DNA of 30,466 bases from JANWKA01 sp035533815 (GCA_035533815.1 DATLTB010000066.1:1-30466); one strand, 5' to 3'. Shown: positions 16,503-23,703, counted from the first letter of the stretch. Notes: generated by a model from the letters alone, not told the origin. Numbers and translations are program-made.

Positions 16503-18140
16503 TCAGTCTGGAATAATGGCTGTTTCTGCTGCATACATTTCTTCCCGGATTGCCTTCACCCGGTCATCGCGGATATATTCATCAAAGCTCATCAGCCGGT
16601 CAATGGCTCCAGCAGGAGTAATCTCAATAATCCGGTTGGCTACAGTCTGCATCAATTGATGGTCCCTGGATGTAAAGATCACCGCCCCTTTGAAAGCGGC
16701 AAGTCCGTCATTGAGGGAGGTAATGGACTCCAGGTCCAGGTGATTGGTCGGTTCGTCCAGAAGCAGGACATTGGGTTGCTGAAGCATGACCCGGGCCAGC
16801 ATGCACCTCATCTTTTCCCCTCCGGAAAGCACGGTAGTCTTTTTCATGATCTCATCTCCGCTGAAAAGCATTTTACCAAGAAAACCCCGGAGGAAAGGTT
16901 CGTCTGCATCAGTAATGTAATTGGGAACATATTGACGCAGCCAGTCCATCAGTCCCAGGTTACCAGTAAAATATTTACCATTTTCCAGCGGAAGATACCC
17001 CTTGATGACTGTGGATCCCCAGTCATAGGTTCCCAGGTCCGGGTCCATTAGCCCGCTGATGATCTCGAAAAAATAGGTGAGGGCCAGGTGGTTCTCTGAA
17101 AGCAGGGCTATTTTATCCGTTTTATTGACGGTAAAGGAAAGATCCCTGAACAGTTTCTTTTTTGACAGCTTATCCAGGGTCAGCACCTGGTTGCCCAGGT
17201 CTCTTTGCTGGCGGAAAATGATCCCGGGGTATTTGCGTCCCGAAGGACGGATCTCTTCAATGACCAGCTTTTCCAGGGCCTTTTTCCTGCTGGTAGCCTG
17301 CCTGGACTTGGACGCATTGGCGCTGAAGCGGGCAATGAAATCCATCAGGTCCCTGCGCTTATCCTCCATTTTCCGGTTACGGTCGGAAAGCTGCCGGGTT
17401 GCCAACTGACTGGACTCATACCAGAAGGTATAATTTCCGGTAAATATCCTGATCTTGCTAAAATCAATATCGGCCACGTGGGTGCAAACGGCATCGAGAA
17501 AATGACGGTCATGGGATACCACGATGACGATATTTTCATAATCAGCCAGGAAATTCTCCAGCCAGGACACCGTATCTACATCCAGGTTGTTGGTGGGTTC
17601 ATCCAGCAGCAGGATATCCGGGTTCCCAAACAGGGCCTGGGCCAGCAGGATTCTGACTTTCAGGTGCCCGCTCACCGCCCGCATGGGAAGGCCGTGCAGG
17701 TCTTCTGCAATGCCCAGATCACTCAGCAGGGCAGCGGCATCGCTTTCCGCGGTGTACCCACCCAGTTCCCCAAAATCGGATTCCAGGTGGGCAGCCTGGA
17801 TGCCCTCAGTCTCAGTCAGGTCAGCTTTCGCATACAGAATGTCCCGTTCCTGCAGGACCGCCCAGAGCTTTTGATGACCCCTCAGGACGGTATGAAGTAC
17901 CAGGCAGTCATCGAATTCGGATTGGTCCTGCTTCAACACAGCCATCCGTTCCCCCGGAGTGATTTCCACGACCCCCCGGGTGGGTTCAATGTCCCCGGAA
18001 AGTATCCGGAGGAAAGTGGATTTCCCCGCCCCGTTGGCACCGATCACTCCATAACAGTTACCCCGGATGAAATTCAGGTTTACTTCATCAAACAATACCC
18101 TTTTCCCATAGGAAAGGCTGACTTCCCGTACACTAATCAT
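16503..18140 (-). CDS. ABC-F family ATPase, YbiT-like, with degenerate second Walker A
   Basis: Soluble twin-ATPase of the ABC-F family (545 residues), ribosome-associated proteins that adjust translation. Overall sequence follows E. coli YbiT closely, e.g. LLLDEPTNNLD, VVSHDRHFLDAVCTH and RFSANASKSRQATSR in the linker. The first domain is complete (Walker A GANGAGKS at about 34-41). In the second domain the Walker A position, about residues 345-361, reads LLSENHLALTYFF and lacks the GxxxxGKS/T lysine. The signature LSGGEKMR and Walker B LLLDEPTNHLD are intact, and the switch-His position reads TSRDHQ. The start chosen is the ATG at 18140, not the upstream in-frame ATG at 18203, because homologues begin here (MISVREVSLSYG) and a strong promoter match lies at 18167-18198, inside the longer frame. 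Confidence 0.93.
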   Translation of the reverse strand: MISVREVSLSYGKRVLFDEVNLNFIRGNCYGVIGANGAGKSTFLRILSGDIEPTRGVVEITPGERMAVLKQDQSEFDDCLVLHTVLRGHQKLWAVLQERDILYAKADLTETEGIQAAHLESDFGELGGYTAESDAAALLSDLGIAEDLHGLPMRAVSGHLKVRILLAQALFGNPDILLLDEPTNNLDVDTVSWLENFLADYENIVIVVSHDRHFLDAVCTHVADIDFSKIRIFTGNYTFWYESSQLATRQLSDRNRKMEDKRRDLMDFIARFSANASKSRQATSRKKALEKLVIEEIRPSGRKYPGIIFRQQRDLGNQVLTLDKLSKKKLFRDLSFTVNKTDKIALLSENHLALTYFFEIISGLMDPDLGTYDWGSTVIKGYLPLENGKYFTGNLGLMDWLRQYVPNYITDADEPFLRGFLGKMLFSGDEIMKKTTVLSGGEKMRCMLARVMLQQPNVLLLDEPTNHLDLESITSLNDGLAAFKGAVIFTSRDHQLMQTVANRIIEITPAGAIDRLMSFDEYIRDDRVKAIREEMYAAETAIIPD

Positions 18141-18166
18141 AATACTGCGTTGTTTTTTTTGAACTG

Positions 18167-18198
18167 CAAAATTACCCCTATCTGTCAAGGCAAACAAA
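18167..18198 (-). promoter_or_regulatory. Bacteroidota-type promoter of the ABC-F gene
   Basis: On the minus strand TTTG (18198-18195), 20 bases, TAATTTTG (18174-18167): an exact match to TTTG-N20-TAnnTTTG. It lies 26 bases before the ATG at 18140 and fixes that start over the longer frame. Confidence 0.65.
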
Positions 18199-18549
18199 TC
18201 CATATCTGGCCAGATCTAACCAGAGGGCAGGATAAAGGGGATGCATCAGGTACTTCCTTCAGCCCCAATCCTTCCGGTCCATCATCCGAATCTAATATGG
18301 TAATCCGCTTAGCCGCCCGGAATAATCCGGAATGCCCTATAAAAAATTTTTACATGGCCTGGAACAACCTACAGATAATGAATAAGATACAGTCAATATA
18401 AGTAAGAAGGAATGGGCATTCCCCCTTTATCCATAAATTCTGAGATTTTTATATTATTTTGTATGCTTGTTCATCCAGCCGTGGATAAAACCAGTTTGGT
18501 CCTGACCGCATAAATTCCTGTATGGGATGACATCACCCGCCAAGTCATT

Positions 18550-18580
18550 GGCAAATATTTTCCCGAATTTGCCGGCAAAT
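18550..18580. promoter_or_regulatory. three GGCAAAT half-sites, possible operator
   Basis: GGCAAAT (18550-18556), a 10-base spacer, then the perfect 14-bp palindrome ATTTGCCGGCAAAT (18567-18580). Three copies of the same heptamer in alternating orientation end 46 bases before the lipoprotein start at 18627. The pattern fits a repressor or activator binding site; the regulator is unknown. Confidence 0.35.
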
Positions 18581-18626
18581 ACCTGGAATGTCATATAAAA
18601 TGCAACTTTCACTTAAAACCTCAAAT

Positions 18627-19169
18627 ATGAAAAAATTAATTACCGCCATCCTGCTTGCAGCCACTGCTGCCTCATGCACCAACAATGGCGGATCCGCATC
18701 TGCCACCACAGCAGATTCCACCCTGGCAGCCTGGCAAGCCAAAGACAGCATAATGCAGAAAAACAAAGCGACTGCACTGGCTGCCCTTGTAGCCCTGAAT
18801 AACGGCTATATTGATTCAGGATTTTCAACCACGACCCCGGATGCTGTGGATTATGGAAATGGAACCTATCCGCCGACCAGGGGCAAAGATTCCATCATAG
18901 CGGGTTTCAAGGCTTTCTTTACAGCTTTCCCGGATAGTAAAGGAAGTAATTTCCAGGTATTCGGTCACGGGAATACCGTGGTGGTGCTAGCCGATTGGAC
19001 AGGGACATTCAAAAATGCCTTTATGGGGAACAAACCCACCGGAAAGTCCTACCATTATCCGGATGCGGATATCTTTACATTTAATAATGCCGGTATGATC
19101 ATTGCCCACAGATCTATTCAATCCAATCAGGTGCTTGATCAACAGGTAGGGATTCCCATGAAAAAATAA
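18627..19169 (+). CDS. lipoprotein with SnoaL/NTF2-like domain
   Basis: 180-residue protein starting with a lipoprotein signal: MKKLITAILLAATAASC, with the lipidation Cys at residue 17, followed by a short low-complexity Ser/Ala/Thr linker. The remainder (about 45-180) resembles a SnoaL-like/NTF2 cone fold: helices with ALAALVALNNGYIDSG, then GKDSIIAGFKAFFTAFPDSK and strands FGHGNTVVVLADWTGTF and DIFTFNNAGMIIAHRS. Such domains bind small hydrophobic ligands or act as non-catalytic modules, so the function is unclear. The ATG at 18627 was preferred over one at 18588 because it places the signal peptide at the N-terminus. It is monocistronic, with an inverted-repeat cluster upstream and a hairpin 163 bases downstream. 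Confidence 0.85.
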   Translation: MKKLITAILLAATAASCTNNGGSASATTADSTLAAWQAKDSIMQKNKATALAALVALNNGYIDSGFSTTTPDAVDYGNGTYPPTRGKDSIIAGFKAFFTAFPDSKGSNFQVFGHGNTVVVLADWTGTFKNAFMGNKPTGKSYHYPDADIFTFNNAGMIIAHRSIQSNQVLDQQVGIPMKK

Positions 19170-19331
19170 AACCAGGTCAAGGGTCATGTCTGAATGAATT
19201 CCTTTTCTCATTTGCAACATCCCTTAACAGGTATCCATTGGTTGTCCGGCCCGGGTAATATTCCGGCGGTCTGTGTAAAATGAACGCTGGATAATCAACA
19301 TATTTCCGGACTGATTGGGTGGATGTTCTTT

Positions 19332-19379
19332 AAAAGGCCTGCCAAAGGGATTTGACCAAGGGCTGCGGGCAGGCCTTTT
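19332..19379 (+). terminator. rho-independent-like hairpin
   Basis: Perfect 12-bp stem AAAAGGCCTGCC / GGCAGGCCTTTT with a 24-base loop, ending in TTTTACTCTT. It can end transcription from the lipoprotein gene 163 bases upstream. The loop is long for a terminator, so a leader or attenuator role for the following gene is possible. Confidence 0.55.
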
Positions 19380-19449
19380 ACTCTTGCCGGATTAGTTTAT
19401 CCGCCCCAGTTCTTGTCATATGGAATGAGGATTTCCAATGCGGACATTT

Positions 19450-19485
19450 TTTTGATAAAAAGAAAATTCCTTATGTTTATCAAAA
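19450..19485. promoter_or_regulatory. 10-bp inverted repeat upstream of 19541 gene
   Basis: TTTTGATAAA (19450-19459) and TTTATCAAAA (19476-19485) form a perfect inverted repeat with a 16-base spacer, 55 bases before the start codon. The spacer and right arm contain TATGTTTA, a partial match to the Bacteroidota -7 box, so a bound regulator could cover the promoter. Confidence 0.35.
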
Positions 19486-19540
19486 CTTTAACAGGATCTT
19501 TCTGGTCTCCACTTAGGTAGTTGTTAGGTTTGATGTGAAC

Positions 19541-20290
19541 ATGCAGCCAATTATCCGTAGCTTAATCCTTCCCGGAATAATGATTGCCCTGGGCCTTTCA
19601 ATCAGGTCCAGCGGTCAGGTGGTGGTCACTGGTAGGATCAGGGATAATGATACCCGGCTCCCCCTCGGACTGGCCAGCGTAACAGACCGGAACACCGGAA
19701 ATGGCACCCTGACAGGGGATAATGGGTACTACAGTATCCAGGTCAACCGGGGAGACTGGCTCGTATTTTCCTTTATCGGGTACGGACCGGACAGTGCACA
19801 GGTGAATTATGCCATCCGGGATTCCGCTATCGTGATGGTTTACCTGCGTAAATCTGCATTCTCCCTTTCGGGGGTGGTGGTGAACGGTCATACCCTGGAT
19901 TACCAGCGCGATTCTGCCGAAAGGCATTATTTGTTTAACAGCACCCTTGACCAGCAGCGAACCCAGGGATTGGGGGCAGTCCTGCATCCGATATCGGGGC
20001 TCTACGACCTTTTGAGCAAAAAGCAGCGCAGGATCTGGAAATTCCAGAAAATGTTTAATTCCTATGAAAACCGGCAATATGTACTTTCCCGGATCAGGAT
20101 CAGTGTGGTCCGTAAACTGACCGGGTTCAGCGATGGGGAGCTGAAAAGATTCCTGAACTGGTACAGGCCCGATTATAACTATGTGAGAAATGCAACAGAT
20201 TATGAGCTCTATGAGGACATCAAAGCGGCCTCTATTGAATTCAGGGATATCCCCGTTCAGGATTCCATTGCTTCCCCGCCTGAGCAGTAA
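19541..20290 (+). CDS. secreted carboxypeptidase-regulatory-like domain protein
   Basis: 249 residues. An N-terminal signal peptide (IRSLILPGIMIALGLSIRSSG) is followed at about residues 27-110 by a carboxypeptidase D regulatory-like beta-sandwich: VVVTGRIRDNDTRLPLGLAS, then GDNGYYSIQVNRGDWLVFSF and a final strand set with SAIVMVYLRKS. This is the domain found at the front of Bacteroidota outer-membrane receptors. The C-terminal half (about 125-249) is charged and helical, unlike a receptor plug, and contains KKQRRIWKFQKMFNSYENRQ. It is therefore a short stand-alone periplasmic or surface protein of unknown function, similar in layout to many Bacteroidota hypotheticals. The frame also opens at GTG 19535, two codons earlier; ATG 19541 is preferred. 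Confidence 0.85.
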   Translation: MQPIIRSLILPGIMIALGLSIRSSGQVVVTGRIRDNDTRLPLGLASVTDRNTGNGTLTGDNGYYSIQVNRGDWLVFSFIGYGPDSAQVNYAIRDSAIVMVYLRKSAFSLSGVVVNGHTLDYQRDSAERHYLFNSTLDQQRTQGLGAVLHPISGLYDLLSKKQRRIWKFQKMFNSYENRQYVLSRIRISVVRKLTGFSDGELKRFLNWYRPDYNYVRNATDYELYEDIKAASIEFRDIPVQDSIASPPEQ

Positions 20291-20646
20291 CTACCCGGAT
20301 ACCTGATTCCGCAGATCTTCTAAAATGGTTCATCCATTCCTGGCAAACTTTCACCTGTTGGGTAATTTCCATGAGCTATAGTATGGGGTATCCTGGAATT
20401 ATATTCCCTGTCCCTCTGGCAAGAATTCATCAGCAGGTAATCATGGAAGGAATAAAGTTGGATTAAACCCCATTTTTCAAAAATCCGGCATATTTTATTT
20501 TCAATCCTGTCGCTTTGCAATGACCGTCAATGGGGTCGTCCAAAGCCCCCTGCTTTGCGATGGTAGGCGTTGATCTAGTTTTCTTTGATCCTGGCCTTGA
20601 TGGCGGAAATCCTGTTAAAAATTTCTGATGGGTAAAATTCTGCAAC

Positions 20647-20829
20647 CTAAGGTTTATCCTTTTCCACCATGGAGAAATAGGATGACTCCATTGACTTCCA
20701 GTCCACCGGTGAATTACCCCAACAATATTTCCCGGACAGTAAATTCCAGAAGGTCAGGGTTTTCCCCAACCTGATAGTTCGGCAAAAAGGCCAGTATTCC
20801 GGTTCATTGATATCGAGGGGAATCTGCAA
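20647..20829 (-). pseudogene. possible gene fragment
   Basis: A 60-codon open stretch on the minus strand with protein-like composition (PLDINEPEYWPFCRTIRLGK, then SPVDWKSMESSYFSM). It has no ATG; the only start is a TTG at 20829, and in-frame TGA codons lie about 40-60 bases further upstream. It could be the body of a gene whose 5' part has decayed, lying about 170 bases downstream of repeat R1, which contains a promoter-like sequence facing it. No family recognised. Confidence 0.3.
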
Positions 20830-20997
20830 TGATGAATTACTAATTCCAGGCCCTGTTCAATTCCCTCATCAGATCCCCGCAAGATCAAAAGTTCCAGATT
20901 CAGTTTGAAATGAGAAATACTACCCATTAAAATAGGGGCACCGGTACATGGTAGAGTGCCCCGCCAAGGGAACTTCCCTGAATCTCGCCAGGATATA

Positions 20998-21138
20998 CCT
21001 AACCTGACATAGCCAGAACCAAATATTAAAAGTTAAATTTTTCATTTTTCCTTTAAAACCCTTATCCACAATGATTTTCAGCCGATGGTAATAAATATTT
21101 TGCCCAATTGTGTCAAGTCTAAAATGTAAAGACACTAA
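20998..21138. repeat. direct repeat R1 (141 bp)
   Basis: Left copy of a 141-bp direct repeat, same orientation and exact length as 21639-21779, with about eight mismatches by eye. The core CCCTTATCCACAATGATTTT and what follows to position 21102 is identical between copies. Read on the minus strand it contains TTGACA (21116-21111), 17 bases, TATTAC (21093-21088). The small hairpin present in R2 has one mismatched pair here (CTGACATAGCCAG). It begins 26 bases after the end of the 21165-21617 gene. Confidence 0.9.
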
Positions 21139-21164
21139 CAGATTATCCCTGCAAGTCAAAAGCT

Positions 21165-21617
21165 TTAATTTTCTTCCTTAAATCCATTTTCTCTGATAGT
21201 CCGTTTAAATAAATAATAATGACGTATTATTCTTTCCGCGTAATCCAGGTCTTTTTTTATCATATCCTGGAAAATATTCAACCAAAATTCTGCATACTGA
21301 GATTGCTTTGCCAAGGCCAGTGCAGGGCCTTTAAATCTTTCAGGCATCCAATCTACTACATCTCTTCCCATCCAATCCTTATAGAAATCAAGACTTTCCC
21401 ATCCGTAAGTGATGCAGGCCAAAGGTTCCGGAAATCGTGAATGAATGACATGGAAATATACGTTTCTGCAATCACAAGTAATATCAGTACAATATAGCTC
21501 CAGGAATGCATACTCGCCGCCAGGTAGATTTTGGTAATTCTTATCGGGTAAGATGATGCCCCTGGTTTCCCTGGTGGCAATTTCAGGCAACACTTTAAAT
21601 AATGCAATATGCGACAT
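21165..21617 (-). CDS. small hypothetical protein with C-x4-C-x-C motif
   Basis: 150 residues, family not firmly recognised. A segment near the N-terminus, ELYCTDITCDCRNVYFHVI, holds Cys 43, 48 and 50. It resembles the N-terminal part of some SEC-C-domain-associated hypothetical proteins (pattern YCxxxxCDCR), but the C-terminal SEC-C zinc site is absent. The C-terminal half (about 95-150) is helical and charged. No signal peptide or membrane segment. The gene is AT-rich compared with its surroundings and is bracketed by 141-bp direct repeats, 21 bases upstream and 26 bases downstream, which suggests it arrived or was duplicated as a unit. The upstream repeat contains a TTGACA-N17-TATTAC promoter reading into it with a leader of about 105 bases. 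ATG at 21617 is the only sensible start. Confidence 0.75.
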   Translation of the reverse strand: MSHIALFKVLPEIATRETRGIILPDKNYQNLPGGEYAFLELYCTDITCDCRNVYFHVIHSRFPEPLACITYGWESLDFYKDWMGRDVVDWMPERFKGPALALAKQSQYAEFWLNIFQDMIKKDLDYAERIIRHYYLFKRTIRENGFKEEN

Positions 21618-21638
21618 ACTTATATTTAAATGTAATAT

Positions 21639-21779
21639 CCTAACCTGGCAAAGCCAGAACCAAAAATTAAAAGTTAAATTTTTTATTTTTCATTTAAAAC
21701 CCTTATCCACAATGATTTTCAGCCGATGGTAATAAATATTTTGCCAAATTGTGTCAAGTCTAAAATGTTAATACACTAA
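21639..21779. repeat. direct repeat R2 (141 bp)
   Basis: Right copy of the 141-bp direct repeat (see 20998-21138). It begins 21 bases upstream of the ATG at 21617 and so forms the 5' region of that gene. Near the gene-proximal end it carries a perfect small hairpin, CTGGC-AAA-GCCAG (about 21645-21657 on the + strand), which would lie in the transcript leader. Confidence 0.9.
21729..21757 (-). promoter_or_regulatory. sigma70-like promoter inside repeat R2
   Basis: On the minus strand TTGACA (21757-21752), exactly 17 bases, TATTAC (21734-21729), about 112 bases before the ATG at 21617. This is the E. coli-type layout, unlike the TTTG/TAnnTTTG boxes elsewhere in the window. The same elements and spacing are kept in R1. 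Confidence 0.45.
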
Positions 21780-21920
21780 TTGAAAATCAAGGATTTTCCG
21801 CTATTGCCGCCTAAAGAAATATAGGAAATATTCCGAATCATAGATTGTGTTGCTTCCTATAGAAGTCAGTTACCGAAGCCATCGGCGGGGTTACTTTATA
21901 CTGTATTATTTTAAACTATT

Positions 21921-22481
21921 TTATATTTTATCCCATTCTTTCCATTGAATTACGGCTGCCTGGCGAGGAAAAACTTTAGTTATCAGCACCCGATGCACTT
22001 CTTCGTCTCCGTCAGCGCAGCAATCTGCTAATACCGTTATCCGATAATCCTTGTCAGCCGCTTCTCTTAGCGTGGATAACAAAACACCACTGGTGGCAAC
22101 GCCACTGAGTACGATGTGCTGTATACCCTGCGCCCTTAAAATGACTTCAAGGTCGCTGCCAGTAAATGCGCTGATACGCCTTTTGGTTACCACAATCTCA
22201 CCACTCAGTGGCGTTAAAGCGGGTTCAATTTTCATAAACTCCTCCATGTTTTGCGAAACAAATCTTTCCTTGCCAGCATAAAAGCTTTTATTGTTCATAC
22301 TTATTTCCGGTGTTCCTGGTCTAAAGCCTACTGTTACATATATAACAGGGACCTTGTTGGCACGGGCATTTGCTATAGCATTGGCCACATTGCTGATAAG
22401 TTTTTGGGCATCCGGAAGGCTGGCCAGGATGGCTGCCTGCATATCCATTACAAGGAGGGCTGATTTTTGAGTCTGTTCCAT
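21921..22481 (-). CDS. isochorismatase-like hydrolase lacking the nucleophilic Cys
   Basis: 186-residue member of the isochorismatase-like superfamily. Visible landmarks are D13 in LLVMDMQ and K100 in VVTKRRISAF, two of the usual Asp-Lys-Cys triad. The nucleophile position, normally Cys in GVxTxxCV, reads G127-V-A-T-S-G-V133 (GVATSGVLLST). Family members without the Cys include PhzD-type isochorismatases, which cleave a vinyl ether rather than an amide; the same GVATSGV version is common among uncharacterised members. The later CADGDEEVHRVLITKVFPRQA is typical of that subgroup. So it is likely a hydrolase of unknown substrate and probably not a nicotinamidase-type amidase. No signal peptide, hence cytoplasmic. 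It stands alone, with gene-poor DNA on both sides. Confidence 0.88.
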   Translation of the reverse strand: MEQTQKSALLVMDMQAAILASLPDAQKLISNVANAIANARANKVPVIYVTVGFRPGTPEISMNNKSFYAGKERFVSQNMEEFMKIEPALTPLSGEIVVTKRRISAFTGSDLEVILRAQGIQHIVLSGVATSGVLLSTLREAADKDYRITVLADCCADGDEEVHRVLITKVFPRQAAVIQWKEWDKI

Positions 22482-22928
22482 TTTTATATCGTTTTTTATA
22501 CAAAATTTTGTCTTCCTCTTTCAATACTTATATTTCCTATCCTTCAATCGGCTGATTTAATGATTTATGCTGGTTATTTTTTCTCTGAAACTTCATGAAT
22601 CAGCAGTAATGGTAAGCACAATAACACCCTGGCAAGGTAACATATTTGTAGCCCTGATTTTTGAAATGCTGGACCAGGTGAAGATTACGAAAGGTTAGAT
22701 TTCCAATATACCCATGATTACAACACTTAATGCCCAATCCCCAAACCAGGTTTCCCTCACCATATAAAAATATTAAGCAGAAGAAACTATCTCCCGTCTG
22801 TTCAACTGCCCTTCAATTCCCATGAACATGGCCGTCCTGATTCTTGGTATCAGCAAAGTGTATCAATATGTTAAAGTAAACATTTGCGAACCCTTGTTAT
22901 CCATCCCCAATAAAGAGCCAGGACAGGT
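22482..22928. other. intergenic region between sdhB and the isochorismatase-like gene
   Basis: No clear gene. A 29-codon open frame with ATG at 22609 and stop at 22696-22698 (MVSTITPWQGNIFVALIFEM...) reads like a protein fragment but is too short to support. No strong hairpin terminator for the sdh operon was seen. The segment before 22481 is AT-rich, as expected for a promoter, but has no exact TAnnTTTG box. Confidence 0.5.
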
Positions 22929-23696
22929 TCAGGGGGAATATACCACGGGCCCTTCGGGACTGAGTCCGGCATGGAGGTATTCCAGATTCAGTCGGGCAAT
23001 ATTGGTGAAGGATATTTCTTTCGGGCATTCCGCTTCACAGGCCCGGGTATTGCTGCAACTGCCAAATCCTTCCTTATCCATCTGGGCTACCATGCTGCGT
23101 ACCCTGGTTTTTCTTTCCGGGTAACCCTGTGGAAGCAGTGAAAGGTGGGAAACCTTGGCCGAAACGAACAGTAGAGCGGAAGAATTGATGCAGGCAGCCA
23201 CACAGGCTCCGCAGCCGATACATGCAGCAGCGGCAAAAGCAGCATCAGCACTTTCTTTGGACACCGCGGTGGAGTTAGCATCTACTGCATTTCCGGTATT
23301 GACAGAGATATAACCACCGGATTCGATGATTCGGTCAAATGAACTCCGGTCCACTACCAGATCCTTTACCACCGGAAAGGCTGCAGCCCGCCAGGGTTCG
23401 ACCACTACCGTTTGCCCGTCCAGGAAATGACGCATATGCAACTGACAGGTGGTAGTGCCCTTCATGGGGCCATGTGCCCTGCCATTAATATACATGGAAC
23501 ACATCCCGCAGATCCCTTCCCGGCAATCATGGTCAAAGGCTACCGGATCTTTTCCTTCAGTGATCAGCTTTTCATTGAGCAGATCAAACATCTCCAGAAA
23601 GGACATGTCCTTGGAAATACCCTGTACCGGGTATGTCTCAAAATGCCCTGCATCGGCGGAATCCTTCTGTCTCCAAACTTTAAGGGTCAGATCCAT
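22929..23696 (-). CDS. sdhB: succinate dehydrogenase/fumarate reductase iron-sulfur subunit
   Basis: Electron-transfer subunit of complex II, 255 residues, passing electrons from the flavoprotein to the quinone at the membrane. The [2Fe-2S] ligands are C58, C63, C66 and C84 (CREGICGMC ... TTTCQLHM). The two C-terminal clusters are bound by C159, C162, C165, C169 (CIGCGACVAAC) and C214, C220, C224 (CSNTRACEAECP). All cluster ligands are present. It is the last gene of sdhCAB, starting seven bases after the sdhA stop, which implies translational coupling. Length and order match the Bacteroidota/Bacillus-type enzyme, which uses menaquinone. Confidence 0.96.
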   Translation of the reverse strand: MDLTLKVWRQKDSADAGHFETYPVQGISKDMSFLEMFDLLNEKLITEGKDPVAFDHDCREGICGMCSMYINGRAHGPMKGTTTCQLHMRHFLDGQTVVVEPWRAAAFPVVKDLVVDRSSFDRIIESGGYISVNTGNAVDANSTAVSKESADAAFAAAACIGCGACVAACINSSALLFVSAKVSHLSLLPQGYPERKTRVRSMVAQMDKEGFGSCSNTRACEAECPKEISFTNIARLNLEYLHAGLSPEGPVVYSP

Positions 23697-23703
23697 GGCT
23701 CGC

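Larger units (their letters stand above)
18141..18626. other. intergenic region between ABC-F and lipoprotein genes
   Basis: Divergent intergenic region. It contains the ABC-F promoter (18167-18198) and a cluster of GGCAAAT half-sites (18550-18580) before the lipoprotein gene. I see no gene; open frames here are antisense overhang of the ABC-F gene or lack coding character. Confidence 0.6.
19170..19540. other. intergenic region with terminator-like hairpin and inverted repeat
   Basis: No gene seen. The stretch holds a 12-bp-stem hairpin (19332-19379) and a 10-bp AT-rich inverted repeat (19450-19485) upstream of the next gene. Confidence 0.6.
20291..21164. other. gene-poor stretch with decayed coding remnants and direct repeat R1
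   Basis: No intact gene. The minus strand between about 20320 and 20850 shows protein-like fragments in different frames separated by stops: residues ending SMVEKDKP at 20647-20829, then FYPSEIFNRISAIKARIKEN just downstream in another frame. These suggest a frameshifted, decaying gene. Direct repeat R1 lies at 20998-21138. Confidence 0.45.
21618..21920. other. AT-rich intergenic region with repeat R2
   Basis: Holds direct repeat R2 (21639-21779), which provides the probable promoter of the gene at 21617. Beyond it, 21780-21920 shows no gene, and no convincing terminator for the hydrolase... gene ending at 21921 was seen. Confidence 0.6.

Noticed and set aside
17205..18401. 398-codon open frame on the + strand
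   Set aside because: It lies mostly antisense to the ABC-F gene, whose motifs are unambiguous; its own translation is Gly/Pro/Gln-rich without domain features.
20920..21159. 79-codon open frame on the minus strand across repeat R1
   Set aside because: It runs through the repeat and its promoter-like elements and into noncoding sequence; composition is not protein-like, and the matching frame is not kept as a gene at R2.
20998..21779. Reading the gene plus repeats as an integron cassette with attC sites
   Set aside because: A GTTRRRY-like end (GTTAGGT) occurs in R1 on the minus strand, but R2 has GTTAGGA, there is no matching RYYYAAC end, and the repeats are not overall palindromic as attC sites are.
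22609..22698. 29-codon open frame upstream of the isochorismatase-like gene
   Set aside because: Too short, without ribosome site or context to support a gene; mentioned only in the gap description.
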